Origin: Pseudomonas alcaligenes
Lineage (GTDB): Bacteria > Pseudomonadota > Gammaproteobacteria > Pseudomonadales > Pseudomonadaceae
Reading direction: 5' to 3'
Assembly (NCBI RefSeq): GCF_041729615.1
Contig: NZ_CP154874.1
Coordinates: 1,555,001-1,619,000 of the forward strand
DNA: 64,000 bases
The first letter of the stretch is position 1. Each line of letters opens with the position of its first letter. Shown piece after piece: positions 9,857 through 20,086 of the stretch. The notes beneath the pieces are model-generated. The model saw only the letters and a list, made by a program, of their open reading frames with translations, did not search any database and was not told where the DNA came from. Both the position numbers and the translations under genes were made by a program.

Positions 9857-12800
9857 ATGATCGCATCAATGTTCAAAAGCCGTTCCCTGTTCTCTGCACT
9901 GGGCTTTGGCCTTTACTTTGCCGGCACCCTGCAAGCCAGCGGGGCGGCACTCAATATCAGCCAGAAACCACTGATCCTCAACGAGACTGTGGCACCCAAC
10001 CTGCTCCTGACCATTGACGACTCGGGCAGTATGCGTTGGGCCTTTGTACCCGACGCTATCAACGGCGTACATGAAACCCGCAGGGCCAAGTCATCGGCAT
10101 TCAACCCGCTGTACTACAACCCCAACGTCACCTACCGTATTCCGACTCGCTACGACAGCAACGGCAATGTGGCGGCAACCCCATTCAGCACCAGCTTCAC
10201 CAACGCCTTCAACAACGGCTTCAATTCAGGACGCGGCAGCTACAACCTGTCCACCGATTATCGTGTGACTTGGACATACGACCCTCGGGGAACACTACCC
10301 AATACCACTGCTTACGGTTATAGCAACACCTCCAGCCGTTTCGCACGAAACCCGGCGGCCGACTTCTATTTCCAAGACGCCTTCAGTAGCGGCATTGCCA
10401 ATGGTAGTTCGCTATCACGCACTACATCAGGCGTATCCTTTACTGTCACCCGGACCACTACAGGTACTGGCTGTACAGTTAGCGTCTCCACACGCCCAGA
10501 TACACTGAGTGGCGTTGGAGCAACCTGCAGCCGCAGCAATAACAATTACACAGTTACTATTGATGCTCGCCAAGTAGGCCGCCAAGCCTATTACTACGTT
10601 CGTGATAACAGTTTAACCAACTGCACCGCCACAGACCCTGCCGACGAAGACTGCTACCGCCTTGTATTCGTTTCCGCTACTTCTGGCCAGCCACGTGCTG
10701 ACGATGCTGCAGCGGGCACCGATGAACGCAGCAATTTCGCCATATGGTACTCCTTCTATCGCAATCGCGCCCTTGCGACTCAGTCCGCTGCCCAGATCGC
10801 CTTCGCCAGCCTCCCACCAGAAGTACGTCTTACCTGGCAGAACTTGACCAACTGCACAACCTTCACTGGAGGCAATACAGCCAACTGCCAAGATAACAGG
10901 CTCCGCGAGTACACCAACGCCCATAAAGGTCAGTTGATGGCCTGGCTGCAGGACCCCCCCTTCGACGGCAGTACACCTCTGCGCGGCGCCATGTACAGGG
11001 CGGGCGAGTTCTTCAAGACCGCCACCCCCTGGCAGAAGTATCCAAATGACAACAGCCAGACAAACACCACTGGCAATACATATGCCTGCCGCCCCAGCTA
11101 TCACATTCTGATGACGGACGGTATCTGGAACCAGGGCTTTACTCAGCCGGCCGATTACAAGGACGACTCTTCCAGCACAACGCTTCCGGATGGCACCGTT
11201 TATAACGGTACACGCCCGCCTTACGCCGATAGCCAGCAGCAAACAGTGGCAGACTTGGCATTCCACTATTGGGCGACAGACCTCAGAACGGGCCTGGCCA
11301 ATCGCCTGCAGCCCTTCACGCCATTCAAGAACAATAATCCTGCGACAGCCTATTGGGATGCACGCAATGACCCGGCCACTTGGCAACACATGGTCAATTT
11401 CACCATGGGCCTCGGCCTGACCAGCGCCATGAGTCAACCAGGACTGCAATGGGACCCTAGCCAGGGAACGTTCGGTGGCACTGGCTATGAAAACTTGGCA
11501 AGCGGAAACCGTGCCTGGCCTGCGGCTTCAGCAGATAGCCCTAATAATGTTTACGATCTTTGGCACGCAGCAATCAACTCTCGCGGCGAATTCTTCAGCG
11601 TCGACAGCCCCGATGCCATGGTTCAAGCATTCAAGGATATCCTGAACCGCATTGCCGAGCGTACCGCCACTGCAGCGCGTCCGGCAGTATCCGCCTCCTT
11701 TGTATCCGATGCGGATGACAGCGCGATTCAGAGCAATGTCTACGCCACTCAATTCTCCAGCACCGATTGGAGCGGGGAACTCATCAAAACCAAGATCGAT
11801 GCTAGTGGCCTGCAAACAATCCAATGGAAAGCGCAAGCAGCGAACCAAAACCTCGCAGCCGACACTCGAAAGGTCATGATCAAGGATTCGACCAATCCAA
11901 CAACAGGGTTGAAAAATTTCACTTGGAACAATCTGGGAACGATGCAAAACCTGCTCAACATCAACCCGGAGAGCTTGGTCGGTGCTACAGACAACAGAGG
12001 CCCGCAAAGAGTTGACTACATTAGAGGAGACCGCAGCCTGGAAGGCACTACTAGCCCCTCCTTCCGTGCACGCAGCACAATCCTTGGCGATATAGTGAAC
12101 TCCAGCCCCGTAGTTGTTGGCACCCCTGGTTACCTGTCCTATCAAGCTGACGCCATCGAAAACCCTACTGGCAGTATCAATGGCTACCAAAGCTATGCTG
12201 CCTTTAAAGCAGCCAACAAAAAGCCTTTACGCAAGGAAATGATCTATGTGGGCGGTAATGACGGAATGCTGCATGGCTTCAACGCATCAACTGGCGTAGA
12301 GGAATTTGCATTCATACCCACCGAAGTCATCAAGAATCTTTATCGCCTCACTGGCCAGAACTATACCGGCGCCGAGCATCGCTACTTTGTCGACGGCAGC
12401 CCTGTTGTTCGAGATGTTTACTTTGGCAACGGAAGCGATGAAGGCTGGCGAACAGTACTGATAGGGACATTAAGAGCAGGTGGAAAAGCACTATTTGCTC
12501 TAGACATTACCGACCCAGACAGAATCAAGCTGCTTTGGGAGTTTGACTCGACTACAGACAGTGATCTGGGTTACACCTTCGCTCAGCCGGAAGTTGTCCG
12601 CCTACACTCCGGCCAATGGGCTGTCCTGATGGGCAATGGCTACAACAGCACCAACGACCGAGCAGCCATGATGATCATTGACATCAAAACAGGTGCCCTG
12701 TTGAAGAAGCTCACTGTACCGCCAGTTGTCGAGTCCGGTGCAACTTTGCCCAACGGACTATCCAGTGTCCGCGGTGCAGACAACAATGGTGACGGCCTAG

Positions 12801-13819
12801 TCGATTACGCTTATGCAGGCGACCTTCAAGGTAATCTGTGGCGCTTTGATCTGGTACCCACCGTGAGCACAACTGGCTCAGGCAGCACACTAACCGCTTT
12901 GACGGGAGATCCATTTGCACGCACCTCACTCACAAATGTCGCCGTTAATGATTTCAGCATCTCCTACGGAGGCACGCCGATATTTACAGCCCGGGACTCA
13001 GTAAGTGGCTCTGAAAAACGCCAAGCCATTACTATTCAACCATCAATAGTTCGCCATCCGTCCAGGGTTGGCTACTTGGTGCTGATTGGCACCGGCAAGT
13101 ATTTTGAAAGTAGCGACGCCAATGTCGATACAAGCCGAGCCATGACACTCTACGGCGTCTGGGATCGCCAGACTAAGCGACAGAGGACTTCACTCTCTAC
13201 GGCAAAAGCGACAGAACGTAATAATCTGCAGGCACAAAGCTTCTCACTACAAGTCGACGGCGCAGTCATTGGCGATGCAACTCAGAACGACATAAACGAC
13301 ATCCGCCTGCTGAGTGAGAATCCTGTCAAATGGTTCAAGGACTACAACGCCAGCAACCCTAACGCCGACTCGAATAAGATCACCCACGATTCATCCGTCG
13401 AGCGCTGGGGCTGGGCGCTTGACTTGTCAGTGGGAAATCAACTGAAAGGCGAAATGGTGATAAACAATATGTCCGCCATCGGCAGGGTGCTATTTTTTGC
13501 CAGCCTGACCCCCAATGAAGACCCCTGTGCAGCGGGTGCTGATACTTGGCTCTACGGCATTGACGCAGCCACGGGCGGACGCACCAAATTCAATGTACTT
13601 GATCTGAACAACGATAAAATCGTCAGTGCTAAAGACCAGTACGGGGCCGCAGGGGATATTGTTTCAGGAAGACGCTTCCCTGCTATCGGAGGCTTCACTC
13701 TTGCACCTGGGAACAAAGTCTTTGGCAGCGATGGCTCGGGGGATCCGGCTGTCGTAGGTGACGACCCCAACACCTCTGGTCGTCAGAGCTGGCATATCAT
13801 TCCCGAGGAATTCCAATGA
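9857..13819 (+). CDS. pilY1: Type IV pilus tip adhesin and mechanosensor PilY1
   Basis: This 1320-residue secreted protein starts with a signal peptide of about 30 residues (FSALGFGLYFAGTLQASGA). A von Willebrand A-like domain follows, with the MIDAS motif D54-D-S-G-S58 (TIDDSGSM). The C-terminal half is a PilC/PilY1 beta-propeller with a calcium-binding loop at residues 975-983 (DNNGDGLVD) and repeated GNDGMLHGFNA/YAGDLQGNLWRFDL blades. An RGD occurs at 723-725. PAO1 PilY1 is, as I recall, 1161 residues, so this allele is longer, mainly in the N-terminal half. The start is ATG at 9857 with GGGGAG 6-7 bp upstream; a GTG at 9821 is less likely. Roles include pilus assembly, adhesion and surface sensing. 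pilE overlaps by 4 bp, so no pilY2 gene lies between. Confidence 0.95.
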   Translation: MIASMFKSRSLFSALGFGLYFAGTLQASGAALNISQKPLILNETVAPNLLLTIDDSGSMRWAFVPDAINGVHETRRAKSSAFNPLYYNPNVTYRIPTRYDSNGNVAATPFSTSFTNAFNNGFNSGRGSYNLSTDYRVTWTYDPRGTLPNTTAYGYSNTSSRFARNPAADFYFQDAFSSGIANGSSLSRTTSGVSFTVTRTTTGTGCTVSVSTRPDTLSGVGATCSRSNNNYTVTIDARQVGRQAYYYVRDNSLTNCTATDPADEDCYRLVFVSATSGQPRADDAAAGTDERSNFAIWYSFYRNRALATQSAAQIAFASLPPEVRLTWQNLTNCTTFTGGNTANCQDNRLREYTNAHKGQLMAWLQDPPFDGSTPLRGAMYRAGEFFKTATPWQKYPNDNSQTNTTGNTYACRPSYHILMTDGIWNQGFTQPADYKDDSSSTTLPDGTVYNGTRPPYADSQQQTVADLAFHYWATDLRTGLANRLQPFTPFKNNNPATAYWDARNDPATWQHMVNFTMGLGLTSAMSQPGLQWDPSQGTFGGTGYENLASGNRAWPAASADSPNNVYDLWHAAINSRGEFFSVDSPDAMVQAFKDILNRIAERTATAARPAVSASFVSDADDSAIQSNVYATQFSSTDWSGELIKTKIDASGLQTIQWKAQAANQNLAADTRKVMIKDSTNPTTGLKNFTWNNLGTMQNLLNINPESLVGATDNRGPQRVDYIRGDRSLEGTTSPSFRARSTILGDIVNSSPVVVGTPGYLSYQADAIENPTGSINGYQSYAAFKAANKKPLRKEMIYVGGNDGMLHGFNASTGVEEFAFIPTEVIKNLYRLTGQNYTGAEHRYFVDGSPVVRDVYFGNGSDEGWRTVLIGTLRAGGKALFALDITDPDRIKLLWEFDSTTDSDLGYTFAQPEVVRLHSGQWAVLMGNGYNSTNDRAAMMIIDIKTGALLKKLTVPPVVESGATLPNGLSSVRGADNNGDGLVDYAYAGDLQGNLWRFDLVPTVSTTGSGSTLTALTGDPFARTSLTNVAVNDFSISYGGTPIFTARDSVSGSEKRQAITIQPSIVRHPSRVGYLVLIGTGKYFESSDANVDTSRAMTLYGVWDRQTKRQRTSLSTAKATERNNLQAQSFSLQVDGAVIGDATQNDINDIRLLSENPVKWFKDYNASNPNADSNKITHDSSVERWGWALDLSVGNQLKGEMVINNMSAIGRVLFFASLTPNEDPCAAGADTWLYGIDAATGGRTKFNVLDLNNDKIVSAKDQYGAAGDIVSGRRFPAIGGFTLAPGNKVFGSDGSGDPAVVGDDPNTSGRQSWHIIPEEFQ

Positions 13820-14241
13820 CCAACAGGCAATCTGGTTTCACCCTAATTGAATTGATGATAGCGGTGGTGGTTGTCGGAATACTGGCAGCCATTGCCATCC
13901 CAAACTATACCGAGTACCTCACTCGCAGCAGCCGCTCAGAAGGACACGCTCTTTTGAGTGAAGCCGCAGCACGTCAAGAGCGTTTTTTTGCACAGAACAA
14001 CCGCTATGTAACCAGCGGAGCCGAAATCAACCTACTTGCCCTGCGCAATACTTCAGGCACAGTTGTGCGATCGGAAAATGGATATTATGAGCTGAGTGTC
14101 AGTTCAGTTGCAGGGGATGGAGGATACACTCTCACGGCAACACAACGATTTGGTGATACCGGTTGTGGAAACCTGACATTAAACGCTATAGGCGACAAGG
14201 GGCGCACGGGCACAAAGCCCTTAGACCAGTGCTGGAAGTGA
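13816..14241 (+). CDS. pilE: Type IV pilus minor pilin PilE
   Basis: This 141-residue pilin has leader MTNRQSG, then FTLIELMIAVVVVGILAAIAIPNYTEYLTRSSRSEGH, with Gly at -1 and Glu at +5. A C-terminal cysteine pair (GDTGCGNLT and the ending DQCWK) can form the usual pilin disulphide loop. PilE is an adaptor between the tip minor pilins and the PilA shaft in P. aeruginosa. The ATG overlaps the pilY1 stop (ATGA). It is the last gene of the operon and is followed by an intrinsic terminator. It resembles major pilins in its N-terminus, but its place after pilY1 makes PilE the better call. Confidence 0.93.
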   Translation: MTNRQSGFTLIELMIAVVVVGILAAIAIPNYTEYLTRSSRSEGHALLSEAAARQERFFAQNNRYVTSGAEINLLALRNTSGTVVRSENGYYELSVSSVAGDGGYTLTATQRFGDTGCGNLTLNAIGDKGRTGTKPLDQCWK

Positions 14242-14254
14242 ATTCACCACAATC

Positions 14255-14285
14255 AGAAAGGCCTGCTAATACCAGGCCTTCTTCT
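14255..14285 (+). terminator. Intrinsic terminator after pilE
   Basis: AAGGCCTG (14258-14265) pairs with CAGGCCTT (14273-14280) across a 7-base loop, followed by CTTCT. It lies 13 bp after the pilE stop and reaches the ispH stop codon on the other strand, so it may serve both convergent units. Confidence 0.75.
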
Positions 14286-15231
14286 AGTCTACCGCCCTAA
14301 CCCTCAACTCCTTCGGCATCGAGAAGGTCACATTCTCCGGCCGTCCATCCAGCTCCTCCGCCCCTACCGCCCCCCACTCGCGCAGCTGCTCCACCACACC
14401 ACGCACCAGCACTTCGGGGGCCGAGGCGCCGGCAGTGATGCCGATGCGCTGCACATTGGTAAACCACTCGCGCGCCAGATCTTCCGCGCCGTCGATCAGG
14501 TAGGCCGGAGTACCGATACGCTCGGCCAGTTCGCGTAGGCGGTTGGAATTGGAGCTGTTGGGACTACCCACTACCAGCACCACGTCGCATTCGGCGGCCA
14601 GCTGCTTGACCGCATCCTGCCGGTTCTGGGTGGCGTAGCAGATGTCGTCCTTGCGCGGGCCGCCAATGCTGGGGAACTTGGCGCGCAGGGCATCGATGAC
14701 CTTGCTGGTATCGTCCATCGACAGGGTAGTCTGGGTGACGAAGGCCAGATTCTCGGCGTCGCGCACCTGCAGGGCGGCCACGTCGGCCTCGTCTTCGACC
14801 AGGTAGATGGCGCCACCATTGCTGGCGTCGTACTGGCCCATGGTGCCCTCGACCTCCGGGTGCCCCTCGTGGCCGATCAGGATGCATTCGCGACCGTCGC
14901 GGCTGTAGCGCGCGACTTCCATATGCACCTTGGTCACCAGCGGGCAGGTGGCGTCGAACACCTTGAGGCCACGGCGCTCAGCCTCCTGGCGCACGGCCTG
15001 GGACACGCCGTGGGCACTGAAGATGACGATGACGTTGTCCGGCACCTGATCCAGCTCTTCGACGAACACCGCCCCGCGGGCACGCAGGTCCTCGACCACG
15101 AACTTGTTGTGCACCACTTCGTGGCGCACGTAGATCGGTGCGCCGAACACTTCCAGCGCGCGATTGACGATCTCGATGGCACGGTCGACGCCGGCGCAGA
15201 AGCCGCGGGGGTTGGCGAGTTTGATTTGCAT
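14284..15231 (-). CDS. ispH: 4-hydroxy-3-methylbut-2-enyl diphosphate reductase IspH (LytB)
   Basis: This 315-residue iron-sulphur enzyme makes IPP and DMAPP in the last step of the MEP pathway. The three cluster cysteines are C12 (GFCAGVDRA), C96 ([11 protein letters not shown]) and C198 ([10 protein letters not shown]). The catalytic Glu is E126 in [14 protein letters not shown]. Length matches the family. It is the last gene of the ribF-ileS-lspA-fkpB-ispH run on the minus strand, 65 bp after fkpB, an order widespread in gammaproteobacteria. Its stop codon touches the terminator of pilE. Its last codons sit at the right-hand edge of the low-GC pilin block. Confidence 0.96.
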   Translation of the reverse strand: MQIKLANPRGFCAGVDRAIEIVNRALEVFGAPIYVRHEVVHNKFVVEDLRARGAVFVEELDQVPDNVIVIFSAHGVSQAVRQEAERRGLKVFDATCPLVTKVHMEVARYSRDGRECILIGHEGHPEVEGTMGQYDASNGGAIYLVEDEADVAALQVRDAENLAFVTQTTLSMDDTSKVIDALRAKFPSIGGPRKDDICYATQNRQDAVKQLAAECDVVLVVGSPNSSNSNRLRELAERIGTPAYLIDGAEDLAREWFTNVQRIGITAGASAPEVLVRGVVEQLREWGAVGAEELDGRPENVTFSMPKELRVRAVD

Positions 15232-15296
15232 GCAGGGAATCTCGGCGCGCGATGGAGGCGATGGGGAGAGTCTACGCCTCTCCCCGCTGAGGCAGA

Positions 15297-15734
15297 TCAG
15301 ACCGGACGAACCGCGATGATCTCCACATCGAAGCTCAGGGTCTTGCCGGCCAGAGGATGGTTGAAGTCGATGGTCACCTGCTGCTCGTCGAAGGCCTTGA
15401 CCACCCCCGGCAGCTCCGCGTTGGCGGCATCGTTGAAGATGATCAGCAGCCCCTCGGACAGCTCCATGTCCTGGAACTGGCTGCGCGGCATCACCTGCAC
15501 GTTCTGCGGGTTGGGCTGGCCGAAGGCGTTCTCCGGCGCGATCTGCAGGCTGCGCTTGTCACCGGCCTTGAAGCCGTAGAGCGCCACCTCGAAGCCCGGC
15601 AGCAGGTTGCCGTCGCCGACCTTGAAGGTGGCCGGCTGCTTGTCGAAGGTGCTGTCGACCACATCGCCGTTTTCCAGCTTGAGGGCGAAATGCAGGGTGA
15701 CTTCCTTATCCGGCCCGATACGTTGCTCAGTCAT
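15297..15734 (-). CDS. fkpB: FKBP-type peptidyl-prolyl isomerase FkpB (SlpA)
   Basis: This 145-residue cytoplasmic protein is a SlyD/SlpA-type isomerase and chaperone. The short FKBP core is visible as [43 protein letters not shown], with the insert-in-flap segment [20 protein letters not shown] after it. Unlike SlyD it has no His/Cys-rich metal-binding tail. The start overlaps the end of lspA by 8 bp. The lspA-fkpB-ispH linkage is conserved in many gammaproteobacteria. Its in vivo clients are unknown. Confidence 0.93.
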   Translation of the reverse strand: MTEQRIGPDKEVTLHFALKLENGDVVDSTFDKQPATFKVGDGNLLPGFEVALYGFKAGDKRSLQIAPENAFGQPNPQNVQVMPRSQFQDMELSEGLLIIFNDAANAELPGVVKAFDEQQVTIDFNHPLAGKTLSFDVEIIAVRPV

Positions 15735-16236
15735 GCGCGGGTTCTCCGGACTTCTTGCTCTTGAACATATCCAGCGCCAGCATCACGGCGCCGACGGTGA
15801 TGCCGCTGTCGGCCAGGTTGAACGCCGGGAAGTAGTAACGGTTCTGCCAGTGCACCAGGATGAAATCGACCACATGACCGAGGACCACACGGTCGTACAG
15901 GTTGCCCAGCGCGCCGCCGAGCACCAGGGCCAGGGCCACGGCCAGCCAGGTCTCGTCGGCCTTCAGGCGCTTCATCCACACCACCAGCACGGCACTGACG
16001 CCGACCGCGATGGCGGCAAAGAACCAGCGCTGCCAGCCCGACTCGCCGGCCAGGAAGCTGAAGGCGGCGCCACGGTTGTACACATGGGTCCAGTCGAAAT
16101 AGCCGTCGATCACGGTGACCCGCTGGCCGTACTCCAGCACCTGCAGCACGATCTGCTTGCTGCCCTGGTCGAGGACAAGGACCAGCACGGCCAGCCACAG
16201 CCAGGCCAGGCGGCCGAAACGCGAGGCATCAGACAT
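15727..16236 (-). CDS. lspA: Lipoprotein signal peptidase LspA (signal peptidase II)
   Basis: This 169-residue inner-membrane aspartyl protease removes signal peptides from prolipoproteins such as BamD. Four hydrophobic helices are visible ([51 protein letters not shown], and the C-terminal [14 protein letters not shown]). The catalytic aspartates are D124 in GHVVDF and D143 in FNLADSGIT, the same numbering as I recall for the P. aeruginosa enzyme. It overlaps the end of ileS by 8 bp and fkpB by 8 bp, so the three genes form one coupled unit. Confidence 0.96.
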   Translation of the reverse strand: MSDASRFGRLAWLWLAVLVLVLDQGSKQIVLQVLEYGQRVTVIDGYFDWTHVYNRGAAFSFLAGESGWQRWFFAAIAVGVSAVLVVWMKRLKADETWLAVALALVLGGALGNLYDRVVLGHVVDFILVHWQNRYYFPAFNLADSGITVGAVMLALDMFKSKKSGEPAHD

Positions 16237-19060
16237 GCTTGCGCACCTCGCCCGCGCCTTCGATGTTGCTCACGCAGCGCTGGCACAGCTCCGGATGGGC
16301 GGCGTTGCTGCCCACGTCGGCACGGAAGTGCCAGCAACGGCCGCACTTGGCGTGCGCCGACTTGACGATCTTCAGCTTCAGGCCCGGCACCTCGGTGGCC
16401 ACCGCGTCGGCCGGGGCGTCGGCCAGCGGCGCGACGGTGGCGGCGGAGGTGATCAGGGCGAAACGCAGCTCGTCGTCGAGCTTGGCCAGGGACTGCTGCA
16501 GCGCCTCGTCGCCATACAGGGTGACCTCGGCCTGCAGGTTGCCGCCGATGGCCTTGCTGTTGCGCAGGTTCTCCAGCTCCTTGTTCACCGCGGCACGCAC
16601 CTCGGTCAGCTGCTCCCAGTAGGCGCGATCCAGCTCGAAGCCTTCCGGCAGACGATCCAGGCCTTCGTACCAGGTGTTGAGCATCACCGACTCGTTGCGC
16701 TCGCCCGGCAGGAAGGACCAGATTTCGTCGGCGGTGAAAGCCAGGATCGGCGCGATCCAGCGCACCAGCGCCTCGGCGATGTGGTACTGCGCGCTCTGGC
16801 AGGAGCGGCGCGCCTGGCTGTCGGCAGCGGTGGTGTACTGGCGGTCCTTGATCACGTCCAGGTAGAAGCCGCCCAGCTCCTGCACGCAGAAGTTGTGCAC
16901 CTTGGAGTAGACGTTCCAGAAGCGGTATTCGCCATAGGCCTCGATGATCTCGGCCTGCAGGCGCGCGGCGGCGTCCACCGCCCAGCGGTCGAGGTCGAGC
17001 ATCTGCTCGGCCGGCAGCAGGTCCTTGGCCGGGTCGAAGTCGCCGAGGTTGGCCAGCAGGAAGCGCATGGTGTTGCGGATACGCCGGTAGGCATCGGCGC
17101 TGCGCTGCAGGATGACCTTGGACACGGCCATCTCGCCAGAATAGTCGGTGGCCGAGACCCACAGGCGCAGGATGTCGGCGCCCAGGCTGTCGGTTACTTC
17201 CTGCGGGGCGATCACGTTGCCGAGCGACTTGGACATCTTGCGGCCGTTCTCGTCCACGGTGAAGCCGTGGGTCAGCAGCGCCTTGTAGGGCGCATGGCCG
17301 TCGATGGCGCAGCCGGTCAGCAAGGACGAATGGAACCAGCCGCGGTGCTGGTCGGAGCCTTCCAGGTAGAGGTCGGCGCGCGGGCCGACTTCGTGGCCCA
17401 GCGGGTGCGAACCACGCAGCACATGCCAGTGGGTGGTGCCGGAGTCGAACCAGACGTCCAGGGTGTCGCTGATCTTGTCGTAGTCGGCGGCTTCACTGCC
17501 GAGCAGCTCGGCGGCGTCCAGCTTGAACCAGGCCTCGATGCCCTCCTGCTCGACGCGCTTGGCCACTTCCTCCATCAGCTCGACGGTGCGCGGGTGCAGC
17601 TCGCCCGTGGCCTTGTGCAGGAAGAACGGGATCGGCACGCCCCAGTTGCGCTGGCGCGAGATGCACCAGTCCGGGCGCCCGGCGATCATGCCGTGCAGGC
17701 GCGCCTGGCCCCAGCTCGGCACGAACTGAGTCTGCTCGATGGCGGACAGGGCACGCTCGCGCAGGGTGCTGCCGTCGGTGGCCTGCTTGTCCATGCCGAC
17801 GAACCACTGCGCGGTGGCGCGGTAGATCAGCGGAGTCTTGTGGCGCCAGCAGTGCATGTAGCTGTGCTGGATGCTCTCGTGCTTGAGCAGCGCGCCCACT
17901 TCGGCGAGCTTCTCGACGATGGCCGGGTTGGCCTTCCAGATGAACTGGCCGCCGAAGAACGGCAGGTCGGCGACGTACACGCCGTTGCTCTGCACCGGGC
18001 TGAGGATGTCGTCGTTGCTCATGCCGTACTGCTTGCAGGAACGGAAGTCGTCCTCGCCGTAGGCCGGCGCCGAGTGGACGATGCCGGTACCGGCGCCCAG
18101 TTCGACGTATTCGGCCAGGTAGACCGGAGAGAAGCGCTCATAGAACGGATGGCGGAAGCGGATCAGCTCCAGCGCGCGCCCTTCGGCGCGGGCGATGATC
18201 TCGCCGCTCAGGCCGTAGCGCTGCAGGCAGCTTTCCACCAGTTCCTCGGCCAGCACCAGCAGGCGCTCACCGGTATCGACCAGGGCATAGGTGAATTCGG
18301 GGTGGACATTCAGCGCCTGGTTGGCCGGGATGGTCCAGGGCGTGGTGGTCCAGATGACGATGGCGGCCGGCTTGATCAGGGCGCTCAGGCCGAAGGCGGC
18401 GGCCAGCTTGTCGGCATCCTCGACGCCGAAGGCGACATCGATGGCATCGGACTTCTTATCCTGGTACTCCACCTCGGCCTCGGCCAGCGCCGAGCCGCAG
18501 TCGAAGCACCAATTGACCGGCTTCAGGCCCTTGAACACGAAGCCCTGCTTGACCATCTCGGCCAGCGCGCGGATCTCGCCGGCCTCGTTGGCGAAGGCCA
18601 TGGTCTTGTAAGGATTTTCCCACTCGCCCAGCACACCGAGGCGAATGAAATCGGCCTTCTGCCCCTCGATCTGCTCGCCGGCGTAGCTGCGGCAGCGCTC
18701 GCGGGTCAGGTCGGACGGCTGGTTCTTGCCGAAGGTGGTCTCCACCTTGTGCTCGATCGGCAGGCCATGGCAGTCCCAGCCCGGCACGTAGGGGGCGTCG
18801 AAGCCGGCCAGGGTCTTGGAGCGGACGATCATGTCCTTGAGGATCTTGTTGACCGCGTGACCGATGTGGATGCTGCCGTTGGCGTAGGGCGGGCCGTCAT
18901 GCAGGACGAACTTCGGCCGGTTCGCGCCGATTTCCCGCAGCTTCTGGTACAGGCCGATGCTGTCCCAGCGCGCCAGGGTCTCCGGCTCGCGCTGCGGCAG
19001 GCCGGCTTTCATCGGGAAGGCTGTTTCCGGGAGGTTCAGCGTGGCTTTGTAGTCGGTCAT
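16229..19060 (-). CDS. ileS: Isoleucyl-tRNA synthetase
   Basis: This 943-residue class I synthetase attaches isoleucine to tRNA-Ile. The HIGH motif is in [15 protein letters not shown] (about residues 58-72), and KMSKS is in [10 protein letters not shown] (about 605). The editing CP1 domain lies between them. The C-terminal zinc-binding region is CGRCWHF ... CQRCVSN, typical of the eubacterial type. I chose ATG at 19058-19060 ([17 protein letters not shown]) because it gives the usual length; an in-frame ATG six codons upstream (frame open to 19078) would only add MIEEPE. The gene overlaps lspA by 8 bp and starts 14 bp after ribF. Confidence 0.97.
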   Translation of the reverse strand: MTDYKATLNLPETAFPMKAGLPQREPETLARWDSIGLYQKLREIGANRPKFVLHDGPPYANGSIHIGHAVNKILKDMIVRSKTLAGFDAPYVPGWDCHGLPIEHKVETTFGKNQPSDLTRERCRSYAGEQIEGQKADFIRLGVLGEWENPYKTMAFANEAGEIRALAEMVKQGFVFKGLKPVNWCFDCGSALAEAEVEYQDKKSDAIDVAFGVEDADKLAAAFGLSALIKPAAIVIWTTTPWTIPANQALNVHPEFTYALVDTGERLLVLAEELVESCLQRYGLSGEIIARAEGRALELIRFRHPFYERFSPVYLAEYVELGAGTGIVHSAPAYGEDDFRSCKQYGMSNDDILSPVQSNGVYVADLPFFGGQFIWKANPAIVEKLAEVGALLKHESIQHSYMHCWRHKTPLIYRATAQWFVGMDKQATDGSTLRERALSAIEQTQFVPSWGQARLHGMIAGRPDWCISRQRNWGVPIPFFLHKATGELHPRTVELMEEVAKRVEQEGIEAWFKLDAAELLGSEAADYDKISDTLDVWFDSGTTHWHVLRGSHPLGHEVGPRADLYLEGSDQHRGWFHSSLLTGCAIDGHAPYKALLTHGFTVDENGRKMSKSLGNVIAPQEVTDSLGADILRLWVSATDYSGEMAVSKVILQRSADAYRRIRNTMRFLLANLGDFDPAKDLLPAEQMLDLDRWAVDAAARLQAEIIEAYGEYRFWNVYSKVHNFCVQELGGFYLDVIKDRQYTTAADSQARRSCQSAQYHIAEALVRWIAPILAFTADEIWSFLPGERNESVMLNTWYEGLDRLPEGFELDRAYWEQLTEVRAAVNKELENLRNSKAIGGNLQAEVTLYGDEALQQSLAKLDDELRFALITSAATVAPLADAPADAVATEVPGLKLKIVKSAHAKCGRCWHFRADVGSNAAHPELCQRCVSNIEGAGEVRKHV

Positions 19061-19074
19061 CTCAGGCTCTTCGA

Positions 19075-20013
19075 TCAATCAAGCGGTTGGCCAAGCCAGT
19101 AGGCCCGGGCGGCGGCGACATCCGCGTCGATCGCCGTCTTCAGCGCCTCCAGGGAGGCGAAACGCTGCTCATCGCGCAGCTTGTGGTGAAACTCCACCGT
19201 CAGACGCTGGCCGTAGAGCTCGCCAGCGAATTCCAGCAAATGCACTTCCAGGTGTGGGCTGCCGTCGCCGGCCACCGTCGGGCGCTGGCCGATATTGGCC
19301 ACGCCATGGAACCTGTGCCCCTGGTGCAGCGCGCTGACCAGAAACACGCCGCGCAGCGGCGGCTTGCGCCGTTTGAGCTGTACGTTGGCGGTCGGCGTGC
19401 CGAGCTGGCGTGCCAGCTTCTGCCCATGCAGCACGCGGCCGGCCAGGGCGTAGGGGCGCCCCAGCAGGCGCTCGGCCAGCTCCAGCTCGCCAGCCTGCAG
19501 GGCCTGGCGCACGCGGGTGCTGCTGATGCGCTCGCCATCCAGCTCGACGGTCAGCGCCGCCTCGACGCTGAATCCATGGCGCTCACCGGCCTGCACCAGG
19601 AAATCGAAATCACCGCTGCGACCGGCACCGAAGCGGAAGTCGTCGCCGACTTCCAGGTGCCTGACCCGCAGCCCCTCGACCAGCACCTGGCGCACGAACT
19701 CGTCGGCCGACAGCTCGCGCAGGCGGCGGTTGAAGGCCAGGCACAGCACCCGGTCGACGCCCTGGGCGGCGAGCAGTTCGAGCTTCTCGCGCAGGCGGCT
19801 CAGGCGCGCCGGCGCGGTGTCCGGGGCGAAGAATTCACGCGGCTGCGGCTCGAAGATCACCACGCAGCTCGGCACGCCCAGTTCGATCGAGCGCTCGCGC
19901 AGGCGCGCCAGGATCGCCTGGTGACCACGGTGCACACCATCGAAATTGCCGATGGTGGCAACGCATCCCTGGGTAAGGGGTAGCAGATTGTGGAGGCCTC
20001 GAACCAGCTGCAT
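19075..20013 (-). CDS. ribF: Bifunctional riboflavin kinase/FAD synthetase RibF
   Basis: This 312-residue enzyme makes FMN and then FAD. The N-terminal adenylyltransferase half has [16 protein letters not shown], a nucleotidyltransferase signature, and [26 protein letters not shown]. The C-terminal flavokinase half has [20 protein letters not shown] and [11 protein letters not shown]...LEVHLLEF. The start is ATG at 20011-20013 (MQLVRGLHN), about 22 nt downstream of where a transcript from the TATAAT at 20042-20047 would begin. It leads the ribF-ileS-lspA-fkpB-ispH run. The frame is open upstream through a poorer ATG at 20052 that would overlap the -10 element. Confidence 0.95.
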   Translation of the reverse strand: MQLVRGLHNLLPLTQGCVATIGNFDGVHRGHQAILARLRERSIELGVPSCVVIFEPQPREFFAPDTAPARLSRLREKLELLAAQGVDRVLCLAFNRRLRELSADEFVRQVLVEGLRVRHLEVGDDFRFGAGRSGDFDFLVQAGERHGFSVEAALTVELDGERISSTRVRQALQAGELELAERLLGRPYALAGRVLHGQKLARQLGTPTANVQLKRRKPPLRGVFLVSALHQGHRFHGVANIGQRPTVAGDGSPHLEVHLLEFAGELYGQRLTVEFHHKLRDEQRFASLEALKTAIDADVAAARAYWLGQPLD

Positions 20014-20041
20014 AGCGCGCTTCTTGCTTACAAAGTGGCCG

Positions 20042-20070
20042 ATTATACGCACAGGCGGCTATCGGCAACA
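20042..20070 (-). promoter_or_regulatory. Candidate sigma-70 promoter for ribF-ileS-lspA-fkpB-ispH
   Basis: Reading the minus strand, a perfect TATAAT occupies 20042-20047. Upstream, TGTTGC lies at 17-bp spacing (20065-20070), with an overlapping TTGCCG at 15 bp. The site sits in the 73-bp gap between murJ and ribF, giving a very short leader to the ribF ATG. Confidence 0.55.
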
Positions 20071-20086
20071 GGCAACACGTCCACCC

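Noticed and set aside
9821..9859. GTG at 9821 as the pilY1 start
   Set aside because: The ATG at 9857 has GGGGAG at good spacing and begins directly at the signal peptide.
6190..14290. Mobile island or prophage
   Set aside because: No integrase, transposase, tRNA edge or terminal repeats; gene content and order are those of a normal type IV pilus cluster.
16115..19102. 995-residue plus-strand open frame opposite ileS
   Set aside because: Same antisense artefact of codon bias; ileS on the other strand has all synthetase motifs.
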